Of a stretch of DNA of 64,000 nucleotides, positions 9,720 through 17,875 are shown in pieces (position 1 is the stretch's first letter; each line of letters starts with the position of its first letter). The stretch is from Alloacidobacterium dinghuense (GTDB lineage: Bacteria > Acidobacteriota > Terriglobia > Terriglobales > Acidobacteriaceae): positions 1,302,001 through 1,366,000 of the forward strand of contig NZ_CP060394.1 in the NCBI RefSeq assembly GCF_014274465.1. Direction: 5' to 3'. Under the pieces are notes generated by a model. That model was given only the letters and a program-made list of their open reading frames with translations, did not search any database and was not told where the DNA came from. Both the position numbers and the translations under genes were made by a program.

Positions 9720-10266
9720 CCGTCCTACTTCGCAGGACAAACGGTCCAACTCCAACCTCAGTCAAAGGGATCACCATTGATTTCTTTCGCGCAGGGGGCT
9801 TGACAAGAATTTTAGGTTATATCGTTTGCCTCTCGCGATCGCGCACAAACGTAGAGATAAGAGCACAAAACATGCCGATTGTGGCGCTTTAAGAGAGCTT
9901 CTTGCCGCATGCCGCAGTTCTTCCATGAGAAGATTCGCACGTTCCTTTGAACTGGTCATGATGAGACATTGTGCGTTTCATTCATCAGCTTGAGTCCACA
10001 CATTCATTCGGGAGGGTGGTTCAGATGTCAGCGCACACGCGACCGCAGCAATAGCGCGAAAGGGAAAGAGAAGCAGTGAGACTCGTAGATAATCACCGCA
10101 TTGCTGCTTCTAAAATCGTCTAATATCAGTTGGCGCAATATGGCGTTCAACGACTTGTTTGGACCGGGGGTAGGATTGGGAGTTTTCCTACGGATCTTCC
10201 GAGGATGCTTGGCGGCGGCGGAGCGCAAGGGGCCTACCGCACTACATGAATGCTCTCACATTGCTT
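9720..10266. other. Intergenic DNA without a recognisable gene
   Basis: Only short frames on either strand without Shine-Dalgarno sequences or recognisable protein motifs. No tRNA-like folds seen. Confidence 0.4.
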
Positions 10267-10276
10267 TGGAGTCGCC

Positions 10277-10642
10277 ATGAAGGGCCACATACTTTTGGTT
10301 TCGAGAGATGAGAGTGTCTTTCTCAGTAAGTTTCGCTGCGATACTCTCAATAGCGCCGGATACCGAACAACCGAAGCAGCCAGCTTAGGGCGAGCTGTCG
10401 CTACTATCTTTTCCGTGAAGCCTGATCTAGTCATTCTGGAGCAAGCCTACAGCGAGAGTGAAAAAGCTGCATTCATCGAATGCCTGCATGAGAGCTATCC
10501 CGAGATGCACGTACTGTGTCTCCAACATGGTGATGTGCGGCCTGATTTACTTCTCAAAGTCTGCGGAAGCATTTTGTCTGATCAACCAGGCAGCAGACGA
10601 GTTCATACGATTCAAGAATTTGCTGCGAGAAAATCGGCGTGA
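10277..10642 (+). CDS. Degenerate receiver-like protein
   Basis: 121-aa protein. The ATG at 10277 is preferred because GGAG at 10268-10271 precedes it; an upstream in-frame start at 10250 lacks a Shine-Dalgarno. The N-terminus (MKGHILLVSRDE...) and the middle (KPDLVILEQAYSES) follow the alpha/beta pattern of a CheY-like receiver, but the acidic pair is reduced and the phospho-acceptor Asp position reads Glu (VILEQ), so it is unlikely to be phosphorylated. Its stop overlaps the GTG of the next small gene by 4 bp, suggesting co-translation. Receiver assignment is by pattern only. Confidence 0.6.
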   Translation: MKGHILLVSRDESVFLSKFRCDTLNSAGYRTTEAASLGRAVATIFSVKPDLVILEQAYSESEKAAFIECLHESYPEMHVLCLQHGDVRPDLLLKVCGSILSDQPGSRRVHTIQEFAARKSA

Positions 10643-10872
10643 ACCGTGTCGTGACTATACGCCCCGATATGAAGTACGATTCTCATTTCGCGATCAGGGA
10701 AAACGAAGATGGCAGCTTTGACAGCATTTGCCTTATCTGCTTTCGCACAATTGGCACCTCATCGCTTCGGTCAGGATTAGAGAAATTGGAACATAATCAC
10801 CGATGCGAAGCTGTTGATCTCCTCCCTGACAGGGACGCTCGCATGCAGGATGCTAAACATGGCGCATCCTAG
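10639..10872 (+). CDS. Small CxxC-x19-HxC protein, copy 1
   Basis: 77-aa protein beginning at a GTG that overlaps the previous stop (GTGA); an internal ATG at 10669 is an alternative. It contains GSFDSICLICFRTIGT and then HNHRC, giving C-x2-C-x19-H-x-C, which could bind one zinc ion. It is clearly paralogous to the next gene (shared N-x2-GSFD-xIC-xxC-xxT-x-GT...H-x-CE pattern). No named family recognised. Confidence 0.55.
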   Translation: MNRVVTIRPDMKYDSHFAIRENEDGSFDSICLICFRTIGTSSLRSGLEKLEHNHRCEAVDLLPDRDARMQDAKHGAS

Positions 10873-11110
10873 ATCTCTCCCGGTGTTGGCCAGAACAAGC
10901 CGTCCAATGACGCTTCTTGTCGACCTCGTTCCTGACCCAGCATTCATGATCCAGCAGAATCGCAATGGAAGCTTCGATGCCATCTGTACGAAATGTCTTT
11001 CAACTGTGGGTACCGCGTTTTGGCAATCAGAGCTATTGGCGGTCGAGCGTGCTCACACATGTGAGCCGTCTCTGTTGATCGATATGACGCACCACTGCTG
11101 GACGTGCTGA
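10859..11110 (+). CDS. Small CxxC-x19-HxC protein, copy 2
   Basis: 83 residues from the ATG at 10859, overlapping the end of copy 1 by 14 bp; an earlier in-frame start at 10814 is less likely. The core NGSFDAICTKCLSTVGTAFW and HTCE reproduce the copy-1 motif with identical spacing between the metal-ligand candidates (C-x2-C-x19-H-x-C). The C-terminal tail has two further Cys (CWTC). Tandem duplication followed by divergence is the simplest reading. Function unknown; zinc binding is inference. Confidence 0.55.
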   Translation: MAHPRSLPVLARTSRPMTLLVDLVPDPAFMIQQNRNGSFDAICTKCLSTVGTAFWQSELLAVERAHTCEPSLLIDMTHHCWTC

Positions 11111-11211
11111 AGTCCACTCGCCAACCGCTTTCTTAGCGGCGAAGAAAGCGTTGGCTGGCTCCGGCACCTTCGGATAAAATCGTGCCAGCTTATCCCCAAA
11201 TAAGCAAGGCC

Positions 11212-11974
11212 ATGGCTACTAGGGCCTGTTAGCACTATTAGAACGACAGCGAGAGGAGCGGATTTTTCTGAGTGCGAGAAGCGAGGAGTGACAAATACCG
11301 GGTGTATTTTAGCGACGAGGGACGAAGCAATCTGGAAAATCCGCCCTCTCCCTTCGGGTTGCGGCAAGAATCAGGCCATACTTCGTTGTTGTCCTCGACG
11401 GTGGTCCCGCCACAGCCTTCGGACTCCGCCTCGTCTGGCCTGATTTTTGCTCGCAACGCTGCTCGCCCTAATAGTGTTAACAGGCCCTAGTCTCGTTCAT
11501 TTTGGAGTCGATGTTGCATCCCGAATTCCGGTGTTGCAAAGCGCCGGATTCCAAGTGAATCTTTGCTCATCGATTGATTCATTAATCGAAATGTTGGAGC
11601 GGGGCCAGGTAGACGCGGTTGTCATTTCTCAGAGACTGGGATTGAAGGTGGACGGCGTAGTCAACGTTGTTCGCTCCCGCCCATCGACCTCTGTAATTTT
11701 GTTTGTGGAAGAGCCGGGTCAGCTGTCAGGAACTGAGGCTGATCTAGTGATTCCGGTACTCACTCCGCCTCAGGAATGGCTGGCCAACATCGCGGAATTG
11801 ATTGCTCAAAGCAAGGCCCTGCAAGCAGAATCCCAATCCCTGCAAGCCCAAGCCTCGCTATTGAGGAGCGAGTCGAGCGCCACTAGACAGCGCAGTGTGA
11901 AAGAACGCGAATGCTCCGAAGAGATAAGGAAGCATTTTGCTCGAAATGAGGCAAAGAGCAAATCGGGTAGCTAA
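11212..11974 (+). pseudogene. Receiver-like gene interrupted near its start by a MITE-like element
   Basis: The downstream open frame (to 11974) encodes a receiver-like alpha/beta segment (IPVLQSAGFQVNLC..., DAVVISQRLG..., STSVILFVEEPG) followed by a Gln/Glu/Ser-rich helical tail. An ATG at 11212, preceded by AAGG, starts M-A-T and then runs into the element and a stop. Deleting 11223-11490 (the element plus one CTAG copy) joins ATG GCT ACT to AGT CTC GTT in the frame of the downstream ORF, restoring an N-terminus MATSLVHFGVDVASR. As it stands, translation could only begin at a start inside or after the element (for example TTG 11447), so the product is probably N-terminally altered or lost. 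Confidence 0.7.
11223..11486. mobile_element. 264-bp MITE-like element with about 20-bp terminal inverted repeats
   Basis: The left end GGCCTGTTAGCACTATTAG and the right end CTAATAGTGTTAACAGGCC are inverted repeats with one mismatch, flanked by direct CTAG copies at 11219-11222 and 11487-11490. A 4-bp YTAR-type target duplication is typical of IS5-related transposition. The interior has no transposase but contains a further long imperfect inverted repeat (ATCAGGCCATAC ... GTCTGGCCTGAT, about 11370-11446). It is therefore a non-autonomous element needing a transposase supplied in trans. Confidence 0.75.
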
Positions 11975-12229
11975 CGAAAGCTGCAAGCGACGGATGAAAG
12001 CCTCATCGTCATGTCGCTTCCATGATACTGAAACCCGGCCTTGTTCCGGCTATCCCTACGCGGAAATCGAGAAGCCGTTGAGTCTTGTTTCACTGAATTG
12101 ACTCCTTGTCACCGGAGACAATCTGTCAATGGAGGGCGTCGATCTTAGTTCTGGCCGTGTGGTCGGCCATCCGGAAGTTTCGACTGTTAGTTCGGTGTTG
12201 CCGGTGATACGTCCGCTATACTTCTCGCC
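11975..12229. promoter_or_regulatory. Intergenic region with TATACT (12217-12222) ahead of the 12230 start
   Basis: The TATACT hexamer ends exactly 7 nt before the ATG at 12230 and there is no Shine-Dalgarno, matching a leaderless promoter as at dinG and truB. The remainder holds no recognisable gene. Confidence 0.35.
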
Positions 12230-12517
12230 ATGAGGCGAACCCTAGTGCGACTCGTTACCGGATTCGGCATCGGGGTTTCGCTGGTGACCGTAGCAACGCT
12301 CCTGCAGCCACGATTCGTGGCCGGGTCTATCCCAGATGGGGTATTCGAGCTGATCCTATTGCCCGGGAAGCTGCTTGCCGTACCATTTCACGACAGAGGG
12401 ACTGCCAGCCCCGAGTTTCTTTGGAGATCACGTGTTTTCGGATCGATGATTCTGAGCGTGATCACTTTCCTTGTGTTGCCCGCCAGAAAGATGTCGCGAA
12501 ACGTTACTTCCGTATAG
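12230..12517 (+). CDS. Small membrane protein of unknown function
   Basis: 95 aa with two hydrophobic segments: residues 8-26 (VTGFGIGVSLVTVATLL) and 72-86 (MILSVITFLVLPA), with a basic C-terminus. No Shine-Dalgarno; the ATG is 7 nt after a -10-like TATACT. No family recognised. It ends 67 bp before the TIR gene on the same strand but has ordinary composition, so they need not be functionally linked. Confidence 0.5.
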   Translation: MRRTLVRLVTGFGIGVSLVTVATLLQPRFVAGSIPDGVFELILLPGKLLAVPFHDRGTASPEFLWRSRVFGSMILSVITFLVLPARKMSRNVTSV

Positions 12518-12584
12518 CCGGTAAACCATCCGATTTTGCGCTGGCGATTGAGAGCGGCGATGGTAACCCGGTATCATCGTCCAC

Positions 12585-13292
12585 ATGGCTAGATGCACAG
12601 CACCAGTAAGAGGGCATCGCTCAGCGAGCGCCGCAGCGGACTGCCCTGCATGCGGTAGCCGCTATGGCCGCTACAGCGGCTATAGCAGCTACGGGTCGTA
12701 CTCTTCCCCCTCCTACTCCTCGTTGGGGAATAGCGGGGGAGGCCGGAGCAGCGGCGGCGGGTCTGGCAGCAGCGCAAGGCCGCGCTGGTCGCCAGCCAGT
12801 TCGTCCGTGGCGTACACGCTTGCCGAGGTGCGGGCACTCACGCCGTTCCGCGAGAGCGTCGAAAAGCGAGCGCCCCTGCCTGACCTTCGGGACGTCTTCC
12901 TCTGCCATGCGTGGGACGACCGGAGCGGGGCCGCAAAGGAACTGCACGATCTGCTCGAGTCGCGCGGCGTCAGGGTCTGGTTCAGCGAGAAGGACGTCGT
13001 CCTCGGCACACCGTTGCTCCGCGAAATCGACAGAGGACTGGCGAAGTCGCGAGTCGGGATCGTGCTGGTGACCCCTGCACTATTGCGCCGCCTCCGAGCA
13101 GAGGGTATCGCCGACAAAGAGCTATCGGCACTTCTGGCGCGTGACCTGCTCGTTCCCATCGTGCACGACACGACGTATGAAGCTCTCCGCGAGGTCAGCC
13201 CCCTGCTCGGCTCGCGAAGCGGCCTGAGCACTGCAGAAGCGCCGATGGCAGACGTCGCAGCCAAGCTCGCCGAGCTGGTCGTCATCCAGTAA
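12585..13292 (+). CDS. TIR-domain protein with Cys/His N-terminus and Ser/Gly/Tyr linker
   Basis: 235 aa. Residues 1-28 carry C4, H11, C20 and C23 (C-x6-H-x8-C-x2-C), a possible zinc knuckle. Residues 28-75 are a low-complexity Tyr/Ser/Gly linker. Residues 101-235 form a TIR domain: DVFLCHAWDD (box 1), GVRVWFSEKDVVLG (BB loop), LREIDRGLAKS with Glu147 where bacterial NAD-hydrolysing TIRs often keep their catalytic Glu, and GIVLVTPALL. Many bacterial TIR proteins cleave NAD+ in anti-phage defence, but no Thoeris, pAgo or CBASS partner is visible here. The gene is conspicuously GC-rich compared with its neighbours, consistent with transfer. Confidence 0.85.
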   Translation: MARCTAPVRGHRSASAAADCPACGSRYGRYSGYSSYGSYSSPSYSSLGNSGGGRSSGGGSGSSARPRWSPASSSVAYTLAEVRALTPFRESVEKRAPLPDLRDVFLCHAWDDRSGAAKELHDLLESRGVRVWFSEKDVVLGTPLLREIDRGLAKSRVGIVLVTPALLRRLRAEGIADKELSALLARDLLVPIVHDTTYEALREVSPLLGSRSGLSTAEAPMADVAAKLAELVVIQ

Positions 13293-13674
13293 CTACAAAC
13301 GCGCTTGCGATGAGTAATGTACGGTTGGTCGGCAATACGGACATTTCACAGAGGTGGTCCCAGAGAAGGGCCGAAGTGGAAAATTTCACGAATTGTGCCG
13401 CATCTGTAGTTTTTTGCACTCATTGCGGCCCAAAATTGCAGAAATTCGTTCGCAGACATTTGCAAGTGCTTTGAAATCAGCAAGGGCGTTTGCACTCACT
13501 CTGACGCCCTGCAATCAGAGCGTCAGGTCCATTGATGGCCAGATCATCCTGTCACATTTAACAGTTGTGAGTCTCACCTCGGCAATCCACCATACAGCCA
13601 CGCACTCAAGTGGTTATGCGAGCGATGGCATATACTCCGTCGCGCATATCTTTTCAATTCTTAGGAGGAAATCG
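13293..13674. other. Intergenic region upstream of the Spy-like gene
   Basis: Holds the palindrome at 13549-13564, a TATACT at 13631-13636 and a strong Shine-Dalgarno (AGGAGG at 13663-13668). The frame upstream of 13675 is open but lacks a plausible start signal, so I treat it as non-coding. Confidence 0.5.
13549..13564. promoter_or_regulatory. Inverted repeat CTGTCA-CATT-TAACAG (putative operator)
   Basis: Matches the 7591 palindrome with one mismatch in the right arm. It lies 111 bp upstream of the exported Spy-like gene and upstream of its candidate -10 (13631-13636). Confidence 0.45.
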
Positions 13675-14196
13675 ATGATCACGCAACGCCGGATGGCGCT
13701 CGTTCTATTGGTGTCGATGGTAGCTCTCTCTAACGGATTTCTCTTTTCGCAGACGAGCTCGTCGCAAGACAGCTCTTCAAGCCAAGCGCAGAACTCGACT
13801 GACAAAGACATCGACCTGCTGCGCAAAGACGTTCGATCTCAGAAAAAGCAAGTGATTGCGGCCAATATGAATCTGAGTGACAAGGAATCTGAGCAGTTCT
13901 GGCCTGTTTATGACCAATACACAGCTGAACTGGTGAAGATCAATGATCAGAAGTACACGGCGATCAAACAATTTGCACAGAACTACGACACGTTGACGGA
14001 TGACCAGGCAGAAGACCTTACCAAACAAGCGCTTCAGGTCGATCAATCGGTTGCGCAACTCAGGGTGAAATATATCCCGATCTTTGCAAAGGTTATTTCC
14101 GGCAAGAAGACGGCGCTGTTTTTTCAGCTGGATCGCAGGCTGGTTATGCTGATCGATCTGCAACTGGCGTCCGCCATTCCGCTGGTCGAGCCGTAG
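13675..14196 (+). CDS. Exported Spy/CpxP-like helical protein
   Basis: 173 aa. The start at 13675 is set by AGGAGG seven bases upstream. Residues 1-25 form a signal peptide (basic N-terminus, hydrophobic core, SQT region), then a Ser/Gln-rich linker and an all-helical domain with KQVIAANMNLSDKESEQFWPVYDQY, typical of the periplasmic Spy/CpxP-like proteins abundant in acidobacteria. A periplasmic chaperone or stress-sensing role is inference from the fold class. The palindrome at 13549 suggests co-regulation with other envelope genes. Confidence 0.75.
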   Translation: MITQRRMALVLLVSMVALSNGFLFSQTSSSQDSSSSQAQNSTDKDIDLLRKDVRSQKKQVIAANMNLSDKESEQFWPVYDQYTAELVKINDQKYTAIKQFAQNYDTLTDDQAEDLTKQALQVDQSVAQLRVKYIPIFAKVISGKKTALFFQLDRRLVMLIDLQLASAIPLVEP

Positions 14197-14294
14197 AATC
14201 CAAATCTGACTTCTGAAACTTGCCGCGACGGAAGAGGCGAATGAAGAAGGCGAGGAATGCTCTGTTTCGTTTCAGCTATGCGCCTGAGCAGTAG

Positions 14295-14936
14295 CTATGC
14301 GGGTGGCGCGAGGACGCGTTGCTTGATGGCGAAAAGTACGATGTCAGACTGCGTTTTGAGGCCGTGCTCCTGCATCATCTGATATTTGTGAAATGCGACG
14401 GTTCTCGTGCTTATTTCGAGTAGAACGGCTACCTGCCTCATGGTGTGGCCTTCGGCGAGCAGTTGCAGCACTTCTTTTTTCCGCTTCGTGAGATGCGCTT
14501 CATGGTCGGGGCGCGGATCGCGAACGAATTCTTCCAGCAGGCGCCGCGCGACTCTGGGTGTGACGTAGGTTCTACCTTTGAGAACGTCGCGTATGGCTCT
14601 TATCAGCTCCGAGCCAGCGGATTTTTTCAGGAGGTAGGCGGATGCCCAATGGCGCAGAGCCTGTGCTGCGAATTCGAAATCCTCACTCATGGTGAGAACG
14701 ATGATTTTGGTAAGGGGCAGGATTTTCTTGAGTTGTTTGCCTGCATCCATGCCGTTCAGCTTTGGCATGCTGAGGTCGAGGATGACAACGTCAGGCTTCA
14801 GTTCGGGAGCTTTCTTCAACAAGGCAAGCCCATCTGTCACGGTTCCGACAATTTCAAACTCTGCTTCGAGCAGCTTCGTGAACGCCTCAACGATGAGGGT
14901 ATGATCGTCTGCCAACAACAGCCGCGGTTTCGCCAT
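14295..14936 (-). CDS. NarL/FixJ-family response regulator
   Basis: 213 aa. N-terminal receiver with DDH acidic residues 10-11, phospho-acceptor Asp54 (VVILDLSMPK), Thr/Ser switch (VLTMS) and Lys in YLLKKSAG. C-terminal LuxR-type helix-turn-helix (LTKRKKEVLQLLAEGHTMRQVAVLLEISTRTVAFHKYQMM). An orphan regulator with no kinase alongside. The palindrome at 15059-15074 lies about 120 bp upstream of its start, making it a candidate member of the same regulon. Confidence 0.93.
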   Translation of the reverse strand: MAKPRLLLADDHTLIVEAFTKLLEAEFEIVGTVTDGLALLKKAPELKPDVVILDLSMPKLNGMDAGKQLKKILPLTKIIVLTMSEDFEFAAQALRHWASAYLLKKSAGSELIRAIRDVLKGRTYVTPRVARRLLEEFVRDPRPDHEAHLTKRKKEVLQLLAEGHTMRQVAVLLEISTRTVAFHKYQMMQEHGLKTQSDIVLFAIKQRVLAPPA

Positions 14937-15263
14937 AACTTAGCTCCGGCGCCCACAGATCTCAATTCGCAACATGACTGGAGGCTGGGTATCGAAACGC
15001 ATCCTCAGGTAGAACTTGACTTGCTCGATATCGTCGGACTTTAAACGCAAGCTTGGAACTGTCAACAGTAACAGGGGATGGAGCGATCTGGTTGGTTTCA
15101 ATTAGGACGGGGATCGTAAAAGCAGGAGTTTACAGGTGGGAGACTGGCGATTCTACCAGTATTTAGCGGATGAACGTTTCACCAAGTACCGAAAATATAA
15201 GTTGAAGACAGGCCTAATACTGGAAAGCTTATCTGAGTTAGTTACTTCAAAATCTGACAGAGA
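14937..15263. other. Intergenic region between the NarL-type regulator and DUF2950 gene
   Basis: Contains the palindrome at 15059-15074. A GTG at 15136 preceded by AGGAG opens a 72-codon plus-strand frame that runs into the antisense of the DUF2950 gene; it resembles no family and could be a truncated gene or chance. Confidence 0.35.
15059..15074. promoter_or_regulatory. Inverted repeat CTGTCA-ACAG-TAACAG (putative operator)
   Basis: Third copy of the CTGTCA-N4-TRACAG motif, one mismatch from perfect symmetry, upstream of the divergent NarL-type regulator. Confidence 0.45.
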
Positions 15264-16244
15264 TTATTCTGCAGGCTCCCAGGTGTTGTTCGGATTGTAT
15301 TCGGTCATCGCAGCCGCAATGGTTGCGGTGTCCGGGCCCAAATTCTTCTGGTAAACCACGCCATCCTGATTCACGCAGAAGGTCATCACGCCGGAGTTGC
15401 GATATTCGGCCGGATAGGCAACGAAAGCGAAGCCTCGGGTAAGTTTGCCGTTCACCATGTAATCGTGCGCGCCGCCTTTAGCGGCGGGGCCTTGCCGGGT
15501 GAGAATGTGGTAATAGTAGCCGTGATACGGTGCTTTCTTGCCCTGCTGCATGTTGTAGCCTTCGCTGGCCGCAGACACGAGCAGTGGCCCGATTGGGCTG
15601 GGCGCTTCTGTATCACTGGTCTGCCAGTACAATCCGTTATGCTTGCCTTCATCACTGATGAACTTCATCGCGAAGTGTTTTGTCGTGTCGCCATCGCGTG
15701 GCTGGGAGGCGTAGTCGTGCTGGGCATCGACGAGAGCATCTAAAGTATCGATCGCGTCATTCTCGTTTGTGCCGATGCGGCGATAGAGAATTTCCTTCTT
15801 GCCTGTATCCATGTCGAAATACCAGGCGCCACTGCTGTTCTTTACGATTGGAATCGGGAGCGGCCAATTTTCCGCGCCGATGTAGAGCGTGGCAGACTGA
15901 TCGGGTTCGATGACGACTCGATGCATCTCATCGTAGCGGCGGATAAAGTTTGCACGCGCGTTTTTGTCGGCGACGTCGTCTCCGGTGCGGATGACATCGT
16001 TGACGCTCGGACCGAGAACGCCTGGCAATGCGCCGTCGTCACTGGACTTGACGGCATTGTAAAGGGCAACTGCAGCGGCGCCGGCTGACTCAAAGGTTTT
16101 CTGACCTGCTTGTTGGGCGAAGCACGAAGAGACATCCGGCAATAGTGATGAGAGCGCCGCGATCAATGTCAGTGGAGCTACATATCGCGCGATGAGATGT
16201 GCGCGACGGCAAAGCGAAGGTCGAATTTGCAATGTACTATGCAC
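15264..16244 (-). CDS. DUF2950 family exported protein
   Basis: 326 aa starting at a GTG (16244) with AGGAG about 10 nt upstream. Signal peptide to about residue 44 (SSCFAQQAG). The mature part shows DUF2950 hallmarks: FESAGAAAVALYNAVKSSD, WYFDMDTGKKEILYRRIGTNE, PYHGYYYHILTRQGPAA, GFAFVAYPAEYRNSGVMTF and YQKNLGPDT. Function unknown. It follows the DUF3300 gene by 62 bp on the same strand; these two families commonly sit together and probably form one envelope operon. Confidence 0.9.
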   Translation of the reverse strand: MHSTLQIRPSLCRRAHLIARYVAPLTLIAALSSLLPDVSSCFAQQAGQKTFESAGAAAVALYNAVKSSDDGALPGVLGPSVNDVIRTGDDVADKNARANFIRRYDEMHRVVIEPDQSATLYIGAENWPLPIPIVKNSSGAWYFDMDTGKKEILYRRIGTNENDAIDTLDALVDAQHDYASQPRDGDTTKHFAMKFISDEGKHNGLYWQTSDTEAPSPIGPLLVSAASEGYNMQQGKKAPYHGYYYHILTRQGPAAKGGAHDYMVNGKLTRGFAFVAYPAEYRNSGVMTFCVNQDGVVYQKNLGPDTATIAAAMTEYNPNNTWEPAE

Positions 16245-16306
16245 GAGAGTTGTCTCCTGCAGTGATGTTCGAAACTACGTTCAACCGGGGCTATCAGGCT
16301 ATCGAC

Positions 16307-17782
16307 CTATCGACGCTTGGCCCCTCCGCGGGACTGCTGCGGCCGTGAAGCGTTGCCGCGGTTTGCGCCTGCATTGCCGCCAACGTTCTGCTGCGGCCGA
16401 TTTGCAGCAGCCAGACTTTCCTGGCCGCGAGCACTGTTGGTGCGAGCATTGCCTCCCTGGCTGTAATTGCTGAAAGCGCCGCTGTTGGTCCCGCGATCGG
16501 CCTGCTGTCCATAACCACGCGCGGGGTCGCGCTGGGGCTGATTGAAGTTGTTGGCACGATTTTGCGTCTGGTTAAGGCCGGTACGGTTTTGCTGATTGAC
16601 CCCTGCGCGATTTTGTTGATTCGTCCCGGGCCGGTTCTGCTGATCGAATCTTGGCTGATTCGTGCTCCCCAGCGGTTGACGATTGTTTTGCGCAACGTTA
16701 TTTCGGTTGTTCTGGAACTGCGGCTGATTGTTTCTCTGGTTGAAGCTTGGAGTAGTGAAGTTAGACGTGCGCGCGTTGTTATTGAAATTGTTGGCGCGGT
16801 AGTTGTCGCGGTTGATATTGTTGCGGTTTATGTCGTTCCGGTTTATATCGTTGCGATTGATATTTGCGTTGTTGTAATTGTTGCGGTTGTAGTAGTTATT
16901 GCGATTGACGAAAGTATTCGAGGTCGAAATGTAAGTGTTGCGGTTATAGGTAACGGAAGAGTTATGCCAACCGCATCCCCATGAGTTCCATCCCCATCCG
17001 CAGCACCCTCCGCTCATGGCTGCGCCGATTGCCATGCCAACACCGAAGGTGATCAGGCTGGTGGCGACGAGATCAGCAGTGGAATAGCCGGGATATGCGG
17101 CCACGGGGGCTCCATACACGACTGTTGGATTGTAGGTCGGAACGTAGACGACATTGGGTTGCGACGGCTGGATGACGATGGTCTGCGGCGGGGGCTGCAC
17201 GACGGTGACTTGTGGTGAGCCTGAAGACGCCTCCGCAGGCGGCGCTGCTCCGGGGGCTTGATTCTGAACGCTGACGTTTTGTTGCTGATTGCTTTTGAGG
17301 CTACCGGCTGAATATGCGCGCTGACGCATGACCTGCACGGCATTCATCACGCTTTGCGGAACATTGAAGTAAGCGTCTCCGAGGGCAGAGGTCCACGAGA
17401 GATTGGAAGACATCTGTTTCAGCACGTCTGGAAATTGAGTGAGGCCTTTGACGCTGGCGTCCCACGATTGTTGGTTGACGGCCTGCATCAGCTGCTGACC
17501 TTTGAGGCTCGCATTCTGCTGGAGCCACTGATAGGCTGCGCTGATCTGGTCTGGAAAAGTAGAGCCCGCGAGAACCTGCGCAAGAAGATTGTCGGGGAAA
17601 AGCGCGATTGGGGCGACGAGTTGATAGAGTTGGTCGGCCGTGGGTGTGGCATATGTGGTGGCCGGCCCTTGTGCTGCTTGAGCCGGTGGAGAGCCTTGCT
17701 TATTGCAGCCATTCAGGCTGAGAGAGCTGACGGTTACACTTACGCACAGAAGAGCGGACAGCGCTTGTTCCCGATTTGGCAT
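16307..17782 (-). CDS. DUF3300 family lipoprotein with Asn/Arg-rich tail
   Basis: 491 aa. Signal peptide with lipobox SLNGC (Cys26). Residues 45-170 are the DUF3300 domain (LVAPIALFPDNLLAQVLAGSTFP, FPDVLKQMSSNLSWTSALGDAY). A VVYVPTYNPTVVYG segment is followed by a Gly/Trp/Cys-rich hydrophobic stretch, then about 200 residues of low-complexity Asn/Arg/Gln repeats (NRNDINRNDINRNN). The tail could bind nucleic acid or polysaccharide; that is speculation. First gene of a probable operon with DUF2950. The palindrome at 17876-17891 lies 94 bp upstream. Confidence 0.9.
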   Translation of the reverse strand: MPNREQALSALLCVSVTVSSLSLNGCNKQGSPPAQAAQGPATTYATPTADQLYQLVAPIALFPDNLLAQVLAGSTFPDQISAAYQWLQQNASLKGQQLMQAVNQQSWDASVKGLTQFPDVLKQMSSNLSWTSALGDAYFNVPQSVMNAVQVMRQRAYSAGSLKSNQQQNVSVQNQAPGAAPPAEASSGSPQVTVVQPPPQTIVIQPSQPNVVYVPTYNPTVVYGAPVAAYPGYSTADLVATSLITFGVGMAIGAAMSGGCCGWGWNSWGCGWHNSSVTYNRNTYISTSNTFVNRNNYYNRNNYNNANINRNDINRNDINRNNINRDNYRANNFNNNARTSNFTTPSFNQRNNQPQFQNNRNNVAQNNRQPLGSTNQPRFDQQNRPGTNQQNRAGVNQQNRTGLNQTQNRANNFNQPQRDPARGYGQQADRGTNSGAFSNYSQGGNARTNSARGQESLAAANRPQQNVGGNAGANRGNASRPQQSRGGAKRR

Positions 17783-17875
17783 GGAACCACTCCTTGCCGA
17801 GCTGCGGCCCGATACGTCGGAGGCAAATTTGCGCTTCTAGAGGTCTATGAAATCGAAAAGAGCGAGCGTTGATAA

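Noticed and set aside
9569-9892. 107-aa plus-strand frame with an opposing frame over the same DNA
   Set aside because: It is produced by the GC-rich palindromes; no ribosome site or homologous motif.
12421-12609. 62-aa frame between the small membrane protein and TIR genes
   Set aside because: Overlaps both genes out of frame and lacks a ribosome site.
15136-15354. 72-aa frame with AGGAG upstream
   Set aside because: Second half is antisense to the firmly supported DUF2950 gene and the protein has no recognisable features; mentioned in the intergenic entry only.
16562-16984. 140-aa hydrophobic Val/Ile-rich plus-strand frame
   Set aside because: Antisense of the Asn/Arg repeats of the DUF3300 gene, which generates Val/Ile codons.
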